64,000 nt of DNA, from assembly GCF_005796185.1 (NCBI RefSeq), contig NZ_VAHM01000004.1, positions 186,001 to 250,000 of the forward strand. Direction: 5' to 3'. A program made the translations under genes and the position numbers. Each line of letters opens with the position of its first letter. The first letter of the stretch is position 1. This stretch comes from Pseudarthrobacter sp. NamB4 (GTDB lineage Bacteria > Actinomycetota > Actinomycetes > Actinomycetales > Micrococcaceae). The notes below the pieces were generated by a model. That model was not told the origin of the DNA and did no database searches. It worked only from the letters and a program-made list of their open reading frames with translations. Shown piece by piece: positions 1 through 8,679 of this stretch.

Positions 1-574
1 CAAGCCGGCGGACATCGAAAGATTTCCAGAACTCCTGGACCGTGAGGACTTCGCCGTCACGACTCACCGGAGCGGCGACTCCAACGGATACGGCCAGGAC
101 GGAGTCCGCGGATACTGCCGCCTTCTCCAAGGCCTCCGCGGTGATGTGGTCCAGCACATCGGCGCGCTCGCCAGCGGGAACGTTGTGCGCCCGGAAGGGC
201 ATGGTTACCCGGGAGAGGGCCTTTCCCGCCATATCGGCGACGATGGCAGTGATCTTATTGGCCCCGATGTCGATGCCTAAAACGGTGGCTGCGCCGTCGT
301 CGAAAACGAACCTGCGTGCAGGCCTGCCCTTCAGGTATCCCTCGGCAACGCGTTGGTTTTCCAGTTCCCGGAGCCATCCGAGGCGGACGAGCTCATCACA
401 GATCGAGATAACCGTGGCCCGGGAAAGCCCGGTGGCCGCCATTAGGTCGGTGCCTGTCACGATGCCGGCACCGCGCATTGCCTTGAGCATCGCGCTGGCG
501 TTGACCCTCCGCACCAGCTGCGTCGACGGTGCAGTCTGCGTGATCATCGGGCGCTCCCATTCTGGCCTGCTCAT
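1..574 (-). CDS. ROK family transcriptional regulator (partial, C-terminus off the left edge)
   Basis: Translation from 574 gives an N-terminal winged helix-turn-helix (about residues 15-75, with GTDLMAATGLSRATV) followed by the start of a ROK/ASKHA sugar-kinase-like domain opening with LGIDIGANK near residue 100. ROK regulators bind an operator through the N-terminal domain and a sugar or sugar phosphate through the C-terminal one. It is divergent from an alpha-glucoside ABC transporter and GH13 operon, so it is probably the local repressor. In-frame ATGs at 583 and 547 are alternatives; none has a strong ribosome binding site. The plus-strand open frame over the same bases is a shadow. About 190 codons are visible, roughly half of a usual ROK regulator. 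Confidence 0.88.
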   Translation of the reverse strand, partial: MSRPEWERPMITQTAPSTQLVRRVNASAMLKAMRGAGIVTGTDLMAATGLSRATVISICDELVRLGWLRELENQRVAEGYLKGRPARRFVFDDGAATVLGIDIGANKITAIVADMAGKALSRVTMPFRAHNVPAGERADVLDHITAEALEKAAVSADSVLAVSVGVAAPVSRDGEVLTVQEFWKSFDVRRL

Positions 575-594
575 AGGACCCATCCCAGGCGGTT

Positions 595-604
595 CTAAAT
601 TTAG
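595..604. promoter_or_regulatory. Candidate ROK operator, site 1 (perfect palindrome CTAAATTTAG)
   Basis: A perfect 10-base palindrome lies between the ROK gene start and a possible minus-strand -10 box TATATT (616 down to 611). That places it at the expected transcription start of the repressor gene, as for autoregulation. Related sequences occur at 681-690 and 5747-5766. Assigning it to the ROK protein is inference. Confidence 0.5.
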
Positions 605-641
605 GCCATAAATATAGCTGAAGAAACATATTCCGGAGTGC

Positions 642-671
642 TTGACGCTCACGCCAAGGCGCCCATACTAT
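642..671 (+). promoter_or_regulatory. Promoter of the sugar ABC transporter operon
   Basis: TTGACG at 642-647 and TACTAT at 666-671 are 18 bases apart, a good sigma-70-type promoter facing the solute-binding protein gene. The candidate operator at 681-690 begins about ten bases after the -10 box, where a bound repressor would block initiation. Confidence 0.55.
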
Positions 672-680
672 CGATAGGAA

Positions 681-690
681 GTAAATTTAG
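681..690. promoter_or_regulatory. Candidate ROK operator, site 2 (GTAAATTTAG)
   Basis: Differs by one base from the palindrome at 595-604 and sits just downstream of the -10 box at 666-671, in a stretch that is AT-rich against a GC-rich background. Confidence 0.5.
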
Positions 691-778
691 CTCTTATATA
701 AAACGGCAACGGCTGGCGAAGGTTTGGCCGTCCCCGCCGTGATGCTGCGGCATTCTGCCGCACCACGAAAGGACGAGG

Positions 779-2050
779 GTGTCTTTGAAATTGACGCGCA
801 CACTACGCATGGCAGTGCTGGCTCTATGCCTTCCCCTGCTCGCCGGCCTCCTCTCAGGCTGCACCGGAGACTCCGGAAAGGAGACCATCCGGTTCACGTT
901 CAGTAAGCGGGAGGCCATCGGTTTTATGACGAAGCTCGTAGCCGACTACAACGCCTCGCAGGACGAGACGGAGGTCGTGCTGGACACTTCAGGGGTTGAC
1001 GTCGTTTCAGCAAGTTTTGTCCGGGGTAATCCGCCGGACATTGCCCTCGCGAACTACAACATGGAAACGGCCAGGTTCGTGCAGCGCGGCGCGCTAAGTG
1101 ACCTGTCCGGAACACAGGCTTCCACCCGGATCCGGAAGGACCTCCAGCCTCTGATGGACCAGTACGGCTCTTATCCGGACCGGACCAGCGCCCTTCCGTA
1201 CTCGATCATGGCGTCCTCCGTGATCTACAACAAGGAGATCTTCGCCGCCCACGGCATCGAGGTGCCTAAGACCTGGAGTGAACTGCTTGCAGCATGCGAT
1301 GCGCTGAAAGCCGCCGGTGTCGCACCGTTCTACGGCACGTGGAAGGACGACTGGACAGTTGCCCAGGGATGGTTCGACTATTCCGTGGGCGGCCAGGTCG
1401 ACACCCTTGACTTCTTCGAAAAGCTTGCCGAAGCAGGCACGGGGGTCGGACCGGACTCGCCGGCGTCGTTTCAAAAAGACTTTGAACAGCCGGTCGGGAA
1501 GATGCTGAAATTGGCGGGAACCTATGTGAACAAGGACGCCGCCAGCCGGGGCTACGGCGACGGGAACCTCGCGTTTGCGCAGGGCAAGGCAGCGATGTAC
1601 CTGCAGGGCCCGTGGGCATTCAGCGAGATCGCCAAGACCGCCCCCGACCTCCAGCTCGGTACGTTTCCGCTTCCGATGACGGAGAACCCGGAAGACCTGC
1701 GCGTGCGGGTCAACGTCGACCTCGCGGCGTGGATTCCGGAGGGCTCCAAGCACAAGGACGCTGCCCGCGACTTCCTGGAGTTTCTCTACCAGCCCGAAAA
1801 TATTGAAGCGTACAACAAGTCGCAGCTGGGCTTCACGCCCACTGTCGACGCCGACGCAGCACTGGACCCGCGAATTGAGGGGATGGTCGAGTACTACGAG
1901 AAGGGCCATGTTTACCAGGGACCCTCGGTGCTGGTGCCGCGCACAATCCCCATCATGAATTACACCCAGGCGCTCGTGTTGGGCGCAGATCCTGCAGCCA
2001 CCTTCCGAACACTCGACGCTGACTGGGCGCGCCTGGCCTTTCGCCAGTAG
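779..2050 (+). CDS. ABC transporter sugar-binding lipoprotein
   Basis: Extracellular solute-binding protein of family 1, 423 residues, a usual length. It starts with GTG after AAAGGACGAG. The N-terminus has a basic start, a hydrophobic core and a lipobox LLSGC with Cys28 as the lipidation site, so the mature protein should be tethered to the outer membrane face and deliver sugar to the two permeases encoded next. The close link to two GH13 alpha-glucosidases suggests maltose, isomaltose, trehalose or other alpha-glucosides as ligand. Substrate choice is inferred from context only. Confidence 0.9.
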   Translation: MSLKLTRTLRMAVLALCLPLLAGLLSGCTGDSGKETIRFTFSKREAIGFMTKLVADYNASQDETEVVLDTSGVDVVSASFVRGNPPDIALANYNMETARFVQRGALSDLSGTQASTRIRKDLQPLMDQYGSYPDRTSALPYSIMASSVIYNKEIFAAHGIEVPKTWSELLAACDALKAAGVAPFYGTWKDDWTVAQGWFDYSVGGQVDTLDFFEKLAEAGTGVGPDSPASFQKDFEQPVGKMLKLAGTYVNKDAASRGYGDGNLAFAQGKAAMYLQGPWAFSEIAKTAPDLQLGTFPLPMTENPEDLRVRVNVDLAAWIPEGSKHKDAARDFLEFLYQPENIEAYNKSQLGFTPTVDADAALDPRIEGMVEYYEKGHVYQGPSVLVPRTIPIMNYTQALVLGADPAATFRTLDADWARLAFRQ

Positions 2051-2073
2051 CGCAGAACAAGGGAGCCAGACAC

Positions 2074-2985
2074 ATGTCCACCACCACAACAACCAGACGG
2101 GGGCAGGGTCGCCCCCAAAGCCGCAGCAAGCGGCGGGTCGAACCGGTTTTCTACTTTTTCCTCTTGCCGAGCCTGGTGCTCTTCACCCTGGCGATCACGG
2201 TGCCCGGCCTGGTCGGCATCTTCTTCAGCTTCACAGACTCCATCGGAATCGGTGACTGGAAGTTCGCCGGGCTGACCAACTACATCGCAATCTTCAGCGA
2301 TCCCGCGATTCTGCAGAGCTATCTGTTTACCTTCGGCTTCTCGCTTATCACCGTGCTGGTGGTGAACATCATCGCCTTCCTCCTGGCCGTAGGGCTCACC
2401 TCGCAGATCCGCATGAAAACAGCGCTGAGGACCATCTTCGTCATACCGATGGTGGTCTCCGGCATCATCATCGCCTATGTTTTCAATTTCCTGTTCTCAA
2501 ACTCGCTGCCCTCAGCAGGGGCGGGGTCGGGCATCTCCTGGCTCGAGACAAGCCTCCTTGCAAACCCCGACCTTGCATGGGTTGCCATCGTGGTGGTTAC
2601 CGCCTGGCAGGCCGTGCCCGGGGCGCTCCTTATCTACATCGCCGGTCTCGTCTCGATTCCCGGAGACGTCTACGAGGCCGCAGAGATCGACGGCGCGAGC
2701 AAGTTCCAGCAACTCCTGAAGATCACCGCGCCGCTCGTGGCCGGCTACGTGGTGATCAACATTATTCTCGGATTCAAGGGCTTCCTTAACGCCTACGACA
2801 TCATCGTCGGACTCACGAACGGTGGCCCGGGAACCTCAACAAGAAGCATTGCGATGACCGTCATCGCGGGCTTCAACGGTGGCGACTATGCCTACCAGAT
2901 GGCCAACGCGACGATCTTCTTCATCGTTGCTGTCCTCATCTCTCTCCTGCAGCTTTCGCTGACGCGCGGACGGAACACACTCTAA
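2074..2985 (+). CDS. ABC sugar transporter permease, MalF/UgpA type
   Basis: Binding-protein-dependent transport permease of 303 residues with about six membrane helices. The cytoplasmic EAA loop is clear near residues 207-227 (YEAAEIDGASKFQQLLKITA), the docking site for the ATPase. It begins 23 bases after the binding protein stop and overlaps the next permease gene by one base, so the three are co-transcribed. No ABC ATPase gene follows; carbohydrate importers of this class in actinobacteria commonly share one MsiK-type ATPase encoded elsewhere. Confidence 0.92.
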   Translation: MSTTTTTRRGQGRPQSRSKRRVEPVFYFFLLPSLVLFTLAITVPGLVGIFFSFTDSIGIGDWKFAGLTNYIAIFSDPAILQSYLFTFGFSLITVLVVNIIAFLLAVGLTSQIRMKTALRTIFVIPMVVSGIIIAYVFNFLFSNSLPSAGAGSGISWLETSLLANPDLAWVAIVVVTAWQAVPGALLIYIAGLVSIPGDVYEAAEIDGASKFQQLLKITAPLVAGYVVINIILGFKGFLNAYDIIVGLTNGGPGTSTRSIAMTVIAGFNGGDYAYQMANATIFFIVAVLISLLQLSLTRGRNTL

Positions 2986-3893
2986 TGACCACATCAACCA
3001 TCCTCACTGCCGAGGAACCCCACGGCACCGAATCAGGCTCCGCCAGCAGCGGACGAAGCCCACGTTTGAAGGTCGAGCGTGTGAACTGGCCGGGTACCGT
3101 CATCCTGGTCCTCTGTGCGGTCACGGTTCTGCTTCCGCTTTACGTGAGCCTGTCCATGGCTTTCAAAACCCAAGGGCAGGCTGTGGACGGCAACGCCTTT
3201 TCATTCCCTGCGCCTTTCAGTGTGGACGGTTTTGTCCAAGCGTGGACGTTGACGAATTTCCCCGTCGGCGCCGCAATGTCGTTGCTGGTCACTGCGGGGA
3301 CTGTAGTGGCGACGATTGTGCTGGCCGCGTTTGCCTCATATGCGATCGTGCGCAACTGGGAACGCCGGTTGTTCCGGTACTCCTTTTACTACCTGCTCGC
3401 AGCAATGTTCATCCCGTTTCCGGTCGTTGCGCTGCCGCAAATCCAGTTGACCGGCCGCCTTGGCCTGGACAACCCCATGGGTGTGATCCTGCTCGCCACC
3501 ATGTTTCAGTTGAGCTTCAGTGTTCTGCTGTTCACGGCGTTCCTGCGGTCAATCCCGATGGAATTGGAAGAGAGCGCCCGCATGGACGGCGCCACGACCT
3601 GGCAGACTTTCTGGAAACTGATCTTTCCCCTGCTTGCGCCAATGAGTGCCACTGTCGGCATTTTTGCGTTCCTGTACGCCTGGAATGACTTCATGATGCC
3701 TTCGTTGATCATTTCCGACCCGGCACTGCAAACCCTTCCCGTTCGGCAGAATCTGTTCCAGACTCAGTTCAGCAACAACTACCACGTGTCCTTTGCGTCC
3801 TACCTGATGGCCATGGCTCCGGCCATCGTGGCATATCTCTTTACCCAGCGATGGGTCATGGCCGGCGTCACACAGGGTGCCGTCAAGGGCTGA
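2985..3893 (+). CDS. ABC sugar transporter permease, MalG/UgpE type
   Basis: Second permease of the importer, 302 residues, about six membrane helices after a polar N-terminal tail of about 35 residues. The EAA loop reads ELEESARMDGATTWQTFWKL. Its ATG overlaps the TAA of the upstream permease by one base, indicating translational coupling and equal dosage of the two subunits. The GH13 gene follows about 100 bases later. Confidence 0.92.
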   Translation: MTTSTILTAEEPHGTESGSASSGRSPRLKVERVNWPGTVILVLCAVTVLLPLYVSLSMAFKTQGQAVDGNAFSFPAPFSVDGFVQAWTLTNFPVGAAMSLLVTAGTVVATIVLAAFASYAIVRNWERRLFRYSFYYLLAAMFIPFPVVALPQIQLTGRLGLDNPMGVILLATMFQLSFSVLLFTAFLRSIPMELEESARMDGATTWQTFWKLIFPLLAPMSATVGIFAFLYAWNDFMMPSLIISDPALQTLPVRQNLFQTQFSNNYHVSFASYLMAMAPAIVAYLFTQRWVMAGVTQGAVKG

Positions 3894-3998
3894 GCCTGCC
3901 GTCCTCGGCCCGGCCCCCAGCCGGAGCCGACATCCCACAGAAGAACAGCCCGCATGCAAGCCATCAATAACTCCAGCGCCCCGGAAAGGGGAAACTGC

Positions 3999-5678
3999 TT
4001 GTCCATCCTCGCCAGCCAGACGCCCAACGCCGACAACGGACTCACCGACGCCACCAACTGGTGGCGACAGGCTGCGGTTTACCAGATCTACCCGCGCAGC
4101 TTCGCCGACTCGAACGGTGACGGGATCGGTGACCTGAAGGGCATCACCGGGAAGGTGCCTTACTTGAAGAGCCTGGGAGTCGATGCCGTGTGGCTTAGCC
4201 CGTTTTACCCCTCGGCCTTGGCCGACGGCGGTTACGACGTAGATGACTACCGCAACGTCGATCCCATCATCGGCAGCCTGGCGGACTTCGACGCGATGGC
4301 CGCGGCTCTGCATGCCGCGGGAATCAAGGTGATCGTGGATATTGTCCCGAACCACTCTTCCAACCGGCACGCATGGTTCCAGGAAGCCCTGGCCACGCCT
4401 AAGGGGTCAGCGGCCCGGCAGCGGTACCACTTCCGGGACGGGGCGGGTGAACATGGCGAGCTGCCGCCGTCGGACTGGACAGCCGCTTTCGGCGGCCCGG
4501 CGTGGTCGCAGGTGGACGACGGGCAGTGGTATCTGCACACCTTCACTCCGGAACAGCCGGACTGGAACTGGGACAACCCGGAGGTCCGTGCAGACTTCCT
4601 CACTACTCTGCGCTTCTGGGCAGATCGGGGCGTGGACGGCTTCCGCGTGGACGTGGCCAATCTTCTGGTCAAGGACCTCCGCGCCGAACTTCCCAGCAAA
4701 CAGGAACTGGGGTCAATGGACCGTACCTCCGGCACACACCCCCTGATGGACCGGGACGAAGTCCATGAGATCTACGCCGAGTGGCGCAAGGTATTCAACG
4801 AATATGACCCGCCGCGGTTTGCTGTGGCGGAGGCCTGGGTGGAGACCGCTGCGCGGCGCGCCAAGTACGCTTCCCCTGAAGGGCTTGGGCAGGCTTTCAG
4901 CTTCGACCTGCTCCTGGCCGACTTCAACGCTGCCCAGTTCCGCACCATCATCACCGACAACCTTGAACAGGCCCGCCTCACGGGCTCCACCACCACCTGG
5001 GTGTTCTCCAACCACGACGTCACCCGCCACGCCACCCGGTACGGTCTGGAACCGCTCAATGGGCGGCCGGGGAAACCGGGGGTGGACTGGGTCAAAGCCG
5101 GCGGTCCCCGCGAAGCACTGGACATGGAAGGAGGTCTTCGCCGGGCCAAGGCCGCTACGTTGCTCATGCTCGCCCTTCCGGGCTCTGCGTACCTCTATCA
5201 GGGAGAGGAACTGGGGCTGCATGAGGTGGCAGACATCCCGGCTGACCAGCGCCAGGACCCGTCATTTTTCAGGGGAGCCGAGTACGACGGACTGGGCCGG
5301 GACGGCTGCCGTGTGCCTCTGCCGTGGGAACCGTCCGGACCTTCCTTCGGCTTCGGTACCAACAGCGCCCACCTGCCCCAGCCGGACTGGTTTTCCGAGT
5401 ACGCAGCCAGCTCCCAGGAGCGCGACATGAAATCAACCCTGCACTTCTACCGCCAGGCCTTGGCGCTGCGGCACAAACTCCAGGGTCCCGAGACCCTGGA
5501 ATGGAGCCAAGGGGGAGACGAACAGGTGCTGCACTTTATGCGCCCCGGCGGCTGGCGCGTCGTTGCGAACTTCGGTACCGCCGCCGTCGAACTTCCTGAC
5601 GGCGAGGTCCTGATCTCCAGCGGCGGGATCGAGGACGGCAGGCTCCCGGGAGAATCAACCGCCTGGCTCAGGGCCTAA
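3999..5678 (+). CDS. GH13 alpha-glucosidase (oligo-1,6-glucosidase/maltase type), copy 1
   Basis: Cytoplasmic glycoside hydrolase of family 13, 559 residues, which would release glucose from imported alpha-glucosides. All four GH13 regions are visible: DIVPNHSS near residue 113, GFRVDVA with the nucleophile Asp near 217, AVAEAW with the acid/base Glu near 277, and FSNHD near 336-339. I chose TTG 3999 because GAAAGGGG lies seven bases before it and it gives the same N-terminal length before the NWWRQ motif as the paralogue at 5778. ATG 3954 is in frame but has a weaker ribosome site and adds 15 unmatched residues. No signal peptide. Confidence 0.9.
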   Translation: MSILASQTPNADNGLTDATNWWRQAAVYQIYPRSFADSNGDGIGDLKGITGKVPYLKSLGVDAVWLSPFYPSALADGGYDVDDYRNVDPIIGSLADFDAMAAALHAAGIKVIVDIVPNHSSNRHAWFQEALATPKGSAARQRYHFRDGAGEHGELPPSDWTAAFGGPAWSQVDDGQWYLHTFTPEQPDWNWDNPEVRADFLTTLRFWADRGVDGFRVDVANLLVKDLRAELPSKQELGSMDRTSGTHPLMDRDEVHEIYAEWRKVFNEYDPPRFAVAEAWVETAARRAKYASPEGLGQAFSFDLLLADFNAAQFRTIITDNLEQARLTGSTTTWVFSNHDVTRHATRYGLEPLNGRPGKPGVDWVKAGGPREALDMEGGLRRAKAATLLMLALPGSAYLYQGEELGLHEVADIPADQRQDPSFFRGAEYDGLGRDGCRVPLPWEPSGPSFGFGTNSAHLPQPDWFSEYAASSQERDMKSTLHFYRQALALRHKLQGPETLEWSQGGDEQVLHFMRPGGWRVVANFGTAAVELPDGEVLISSGGIEDGRLPGESTAWLRA

Positions 5679-5708
5679 AGCGGCGTCGGGCGGGAGCCAG
5701 GGTTGCTG

Positions 5709-5740
5709 TTGACCTTCCCCGCCCACCCAGCACATACTGT
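5709..5740 (+). promoter_or_regulatory. Possible promoter of the second alpha-glucosidase gene
   Basis: TTGACC at 5709-5714 and TACTGT at 5735-5740 are separated by 20 bases, longer than ideal. The CATACT-containing -10 area resembles that of the transporter promoter at 664-671. A candidate operator follows at 5747. Confidence 0.35.
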
Positions 5741-5746
5741 TCAAAA

Positions 5747-5766
5747 CAAAATTTAGATTCTAAATA
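5747..5766. promoter_or_regulatory. Candidate ROK operator, site 3
   Basis: Contains CAAAATTTAG (5747-5756), one mismatch from the site-1 palindrome, and an overlapping perfect inverted repeat ATTTAGA-T-TCTAAAT at 5751-5765. It sits just upstream of the AAAGGAG ribosome site of the second GH13 gene. The half-site CTAAAT/ATTTAG is shared with the two sites near position 600-690. Confidence 0.45.
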
Positions 5767-5777
5767 AAAGGAGCGTT

Positions 5778-7490
5778 GTGAGCACAACCGCCACCCTGGC
5801 AACCCTTTCCGATTCCGACCGCCTGGCCGATCCGAACTGGTGGCGCCAGGCCTCCGTCTACCAGATCTACCCGCGGAGCTTCGCCGACTCCAACGGTGAC
5901 GGCATTGGTGACCTCAGGGGCATCACCTCGAAGGTCCCGTACCTGAAGTCCCTGGGGATCGACGCCGTCTGGCTGAGCCCGTTCTACCCCTCGGCGCTCG
6001 CTGACGGGGGCTACGACGTGGACGACTACCGCGACGTGGACCCCAAGCTGGGCACCCTGGAGGACTTCGACGAAATGGCAGCCGCGCTGCATGAGGCCGG
6101 CATCAAGCTGATCGCGGACATCGTCCCCAACCACTCCTCGAACCGGCACAAGTGGTTCCAGGAGGCACTGGCTTCGCCCAAGGGTTCTCCTGCCCGGGAC
6201 CGCTACATCTTCCGGGACGGCAAGGGACCGAACGGCGAGTTCCCGCCGTCGGACTGGGACTCCGTCTTCGGCGGCCCGGCCTGGGAGCGCATCACCGAAC
6301 CGGACGGCACCCCCGGCCAGTGGTACATGCACATCTTCGCGAAGGAACAGCCGGACCTGAACTGGTCCAACCGGGAAATCCGCGAAGACTTCCTGAAGAC
6401 CCTGCGCTTCTGGTCGGACCGCGGCGTGGACGGCTTCCGCGTCGATGTGGCACATGCGCTGACCAAGGACCTCACCGAGCCGCTGCTGTCCAAGCTGGAG
6501 CTGAGCGCGGCCAACACGGGCGTGGACGGGTTCGACGACGGCACGCACCCCTTCTGGGACCGTGACGAAGTGCATGAGATCTACGCCGAATGGCGCGAGG
6601 TGTTCAACGAGTACAACCCGCCGCGCACCGCGGTGGCCGAGGCATGGGTTCACGCCACTCGCCGGGCCCGCTACGCCAGCCCGCAGGGGCTTGGCCAGGC
6701 CTTCAACTTCGACCTGCTGCAGGCCGATTTCGACGCCGCCGAGTACAAGGAAATCATTACCCGCAACCTGGCCGAGGCGGCCGCCACCGGTGCCTCGTCC
6801 ACCTGGGTCTTCTCCAACCACGATGTGGTGCGCCACGCCACCCGCTACGGCCTGCCGCAGGTTTCCAAAGGCAAGGAACGCACCAAGGGCCAGGACGGCA
6901 AGGAGTGGCTGCTCGCCGGCGGACCCAAGGAGGAACTGGATGTGGAGCTCGGTGAACGCCGCGCCCGCGCAGCCACCTTGCTGATGCTCGCTGTGCCCGG
7001 CTCCGCCTACCTCTACCAGGGTGAGGAACTGGGCCTGCAGGAAGTGGCCGAGATCCCCGAATCCGAGCGGCAGGACCCTTCCTTCTTCCGCAACAAGGGC
7101 GTGGAGATCGGCCGCGACGGCTGCCGGGTCCCGCTGCCGTGGAAGGTCGAGGGAACCTCCTTCGGGTTCGGCGACGGCGGCGCACACCTGCCCCAGCCCG
7201 ACTGGTTCAGCAAGTACGCCGTCGAGGCGCAGGACGGGACCGAGGGTTCCACCCTGGAGCTGTACCGCAAGGCCCTGAAGCTCCGCCATGAACTGCTGAC
7301 GGACGAGGAGCTGGAGTGGGTGGAGACCGGCAACCCGGAGGTCCTGCACTTCCGCCGACCCAATGGCTGGCAGTCAGTAACCAACTTCGGGGACACCGCC
7401 GCCGACCTTCCCGCCGGCGAGGTGCTGGTCACCAGCGCACCCCTGGAGGACGGCAAGCTGCCTGCCAACACCACTGCATGGCTGCGCTGA
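5778..7490 (+). CDS. GH13 alpha-glucosidase, copy 2
   Basis: Paralogue of the gene at 3999, 570 residues, with the same GH13 regions: DIVPNHSS, GFRVDVA (nucleophile near residue 221), AVAEAW (acid/base near 287) and FSNHD near 346-349. The GTG start has AAAGGAG eight bases upstream. The two copies are alike along the whole length, including a shared FGFG...HLPQPDWFS segment near the C-terminus, so this looks like tandem duplication followed by divergence. This copy has its own promoter-like region and operator-like palindrome, so it may be expressed separately from the transporter operon. Confidence 0.92.
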   Translation: MSTTATLATLSDSDRLADPNWWRQASVYQIYPRSFADSNGDGIGDLRGITSKVPYLKSLGIDAVWLSPFYPSALADGGYDVDDYRDVDPKLGTLEDFDEMAAALHEAGIKLIADIVPNHSSNRHKWFQEALASPKGSPARDRYIFRDGKGPNGEFPPSDWDSVFGGPAWERITEPDGTPGQWYMHIFAKEQPDLNWSNREIREDFLKTLRFWSDRGVDGFRVDVAHALTKDLTEPLLSKLELSAANTGVDGFDDGTHPFWDRDEVHEIYAEWREVFNEYNPPRTAVAEAWVHATRRARYASPQGLGQAFNFDLLQADFDAAEYKEIITRNLAEAAATGASSTWVFSNHDVVRHATRYGLPQVSKGKERTKGQDGKEWLLAGGPKEELDVELGERRARAATLLMLAVPGSAYLYQGEELGLQEVAEIPESERQDPSFFRNKGVEIGRDGCRVPLPWKVEGTSFGFGDGGAHLPQPDWFSKYAVEAQDGTEGSTLELYRKALKLRHELLTDEELEWVETGNPEVLHFRRPNGWQSVTNFGDTAADLPAGEVLVTSAPLEDGKLPANTTAWLR

Positions 7491-7554
7491 TCCCCGGCGG
7501 CCGTCCCTCGGGACGGCCGCACGCCGGTGACGCGCTGGTGCGGGGGCTGGGATG

Positions 7555-7588
7555 ATGCAGGAACTGATCTAATGCAGGAGCTGATCTA
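7555..7588 (+). repeat. 17-base tandem duplication at the start of the aldo/keto reductase gene
   Basis: ATGCAGGAACTGATCTA (7555-7571) is followed directly by ATGCAGGAGCTGATCTA (7572-7588), 16 of 17 bases identical. The first copy encodes a short frame MQELI ending in TAA at 7570-7572, which overlaps the ATG of the real gene as TAATG. The first copy also provides the AGGAA used as ribosome site. Confidence 0.8.
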
Positions 7589-8513
7589 TGGCTGCATGGG
7601 CCTGGGCGGCAGCTGGTCTGACGAGCCGCACGCCGGCGAGCAGGTGGACGAGGCAGCTGCCGCCGTCGAGGCCGCCCTGGATGCCGGGATTACCTTGTTC
7701 GACCATGCCGACATCTACCGCAGCGGCAAGTCCGAGACCGTGTTCGGCGAGGTGCTGGCCGCCGCTCCGGGCCTCCGGGACCGTATCCGGCTGCAGACCA
7801 AGTGCGGCATCAGGCTGAACGAACGCGGCCTGCAAACGCACTATGACCTGAGCCGGGACGCCATCCTTGAGCGCGTTAACGGGAGCCTGAAGCGGCTGCG
7901 GACGGACTACGTTGACATCCTCCTGCTGCACCGCCCGGACCCGCTGACGAACCCGGCTGAGGTGGCAGCCGCCGTCGGGCAGCTGATGGCGGAAGGCAAG
8001 GTCCGGCAGCTCGGCGTGTCCAACATGTCAGGGGCGCAGATCGAGGCGCTGCAGGACCGGTTGGAAACGCCGGTGGTGGCGAACCAGCTCGAGATGAGCC
8101 TGTTGAAGCGGGCCTGGCTGGAAAGCCAGGTGCTGGTGAACCACGCCGAGCACCTGGACTACAGCTTCCCGCACGGCACCCTGGAGTACTGCGTCCGGAA
8201 CTCCATCACCCTGCAGGCCTATGGTTCCCTGGCCAAAGGCCTGTACACGGGCGCGGAACCGGAAAGCCCCACATCCGCCGAGGCAGCCACCGCGGATCTC
8301 GTCGCTGAACTGGCCGGCGAGTACGGCAGCACGGGGGAGTCGGTACTGCTGGGCTGGCTGATGAAGCACCCGGCCGGCATCGCGCCGGTCATCGGGACCA
8401 TCAATCCCGGCCGCATCCGGGCCTGCTCGGACGCGGCCCGCGTGGCCCAGGCCATGAGCCGCGCGGACTGGTACAAACTGTGGGTCACTGCGCGGGGCAG
8501 TAACATCCCCTGA
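7572..8513 (+). CDS. Aldo/keto reductase
   Basis: NADPH-dependent oxidoreductase with the aldo/keto reductase barrel, 313 residues, resembling the YdhF-like group. The catalytic tetrad can be placed: Asp44 and Tyr49 in DHADIY, Lys near 76 in QTKCGI, and His near 119 in LLLHRPDP. The in-frame start at 7527 would add 15 residues without a ribosome site; ATG 7572 has AGGAA eight bases upstream. It follows the alpha-glucosidase gene by 81 bases and may be read through, but a role in sugar use is not shown. Substrate unknown. Confidence 0.88.
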   Translation: MQELIYGCMGLGGSWSDEPHAGEQVDEAAAAVEAALDAGITLFDHADIYRSGKSETVFGEVLAAAPGLRDRIRLQTKCGIRLNERGLQTHYDLSRDAILERVNGSLKRLRTDYVDILLLHRPDPLTNPAEVAAAVGQLMAEGKVRQLGVSNMSGAQIEALQDRLETPVVANQLEMSLLKRAWLESQVLVNHAEHLDYSFPHGTLEYCVRNSITLQAYGSLAKGLYTGAEPESPTSAEAATADLVAELAGEYGSTGESVLLGWLMKHPAGIAPVIGTINPGRIRACSDAARVAQAMSRADWYKLWVTARGSNIP

Positions 8514-8517
8514 CCCA

Positions 8518-8574
8518 CCCAACTGGGCAGCAGCAAGTGCCGTTACGGGGCCTACCAGCGGCACTTGCTGCCCC
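8518..8574. repeat. Palindromic intergenic element, copy A
   Basis: Begins CCCAACTGG and forms a hairpin with a perfect 13-base-pair core (8530-8542 with 8559-8571) and a 16-base loop. It lies just after the aldo/keto reductase stop and could act as a terminator, though no T run follows. The left 36 bases match the minus strand of the element at 53085-53149 at about 28 positions. Confidence 0.6.
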
Positions 8575-8679
8575 CTGCGTTCGCCAGGGCCCGAGTCATA
8601 TCCTGTTTAGTTCGTATTGATCCTCACAAGGTGGCCATTTTCTGCGGCGTGCCGGTTGCCGGGCGGATACGGTAGATAC

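Noticed and set aside
42..611. Plus-strand 189-residue open frame
   Set aside because: It lies opposite the ROK regulator, whose minus-strand translation has clear helix-turn-helix and ROK motifs.
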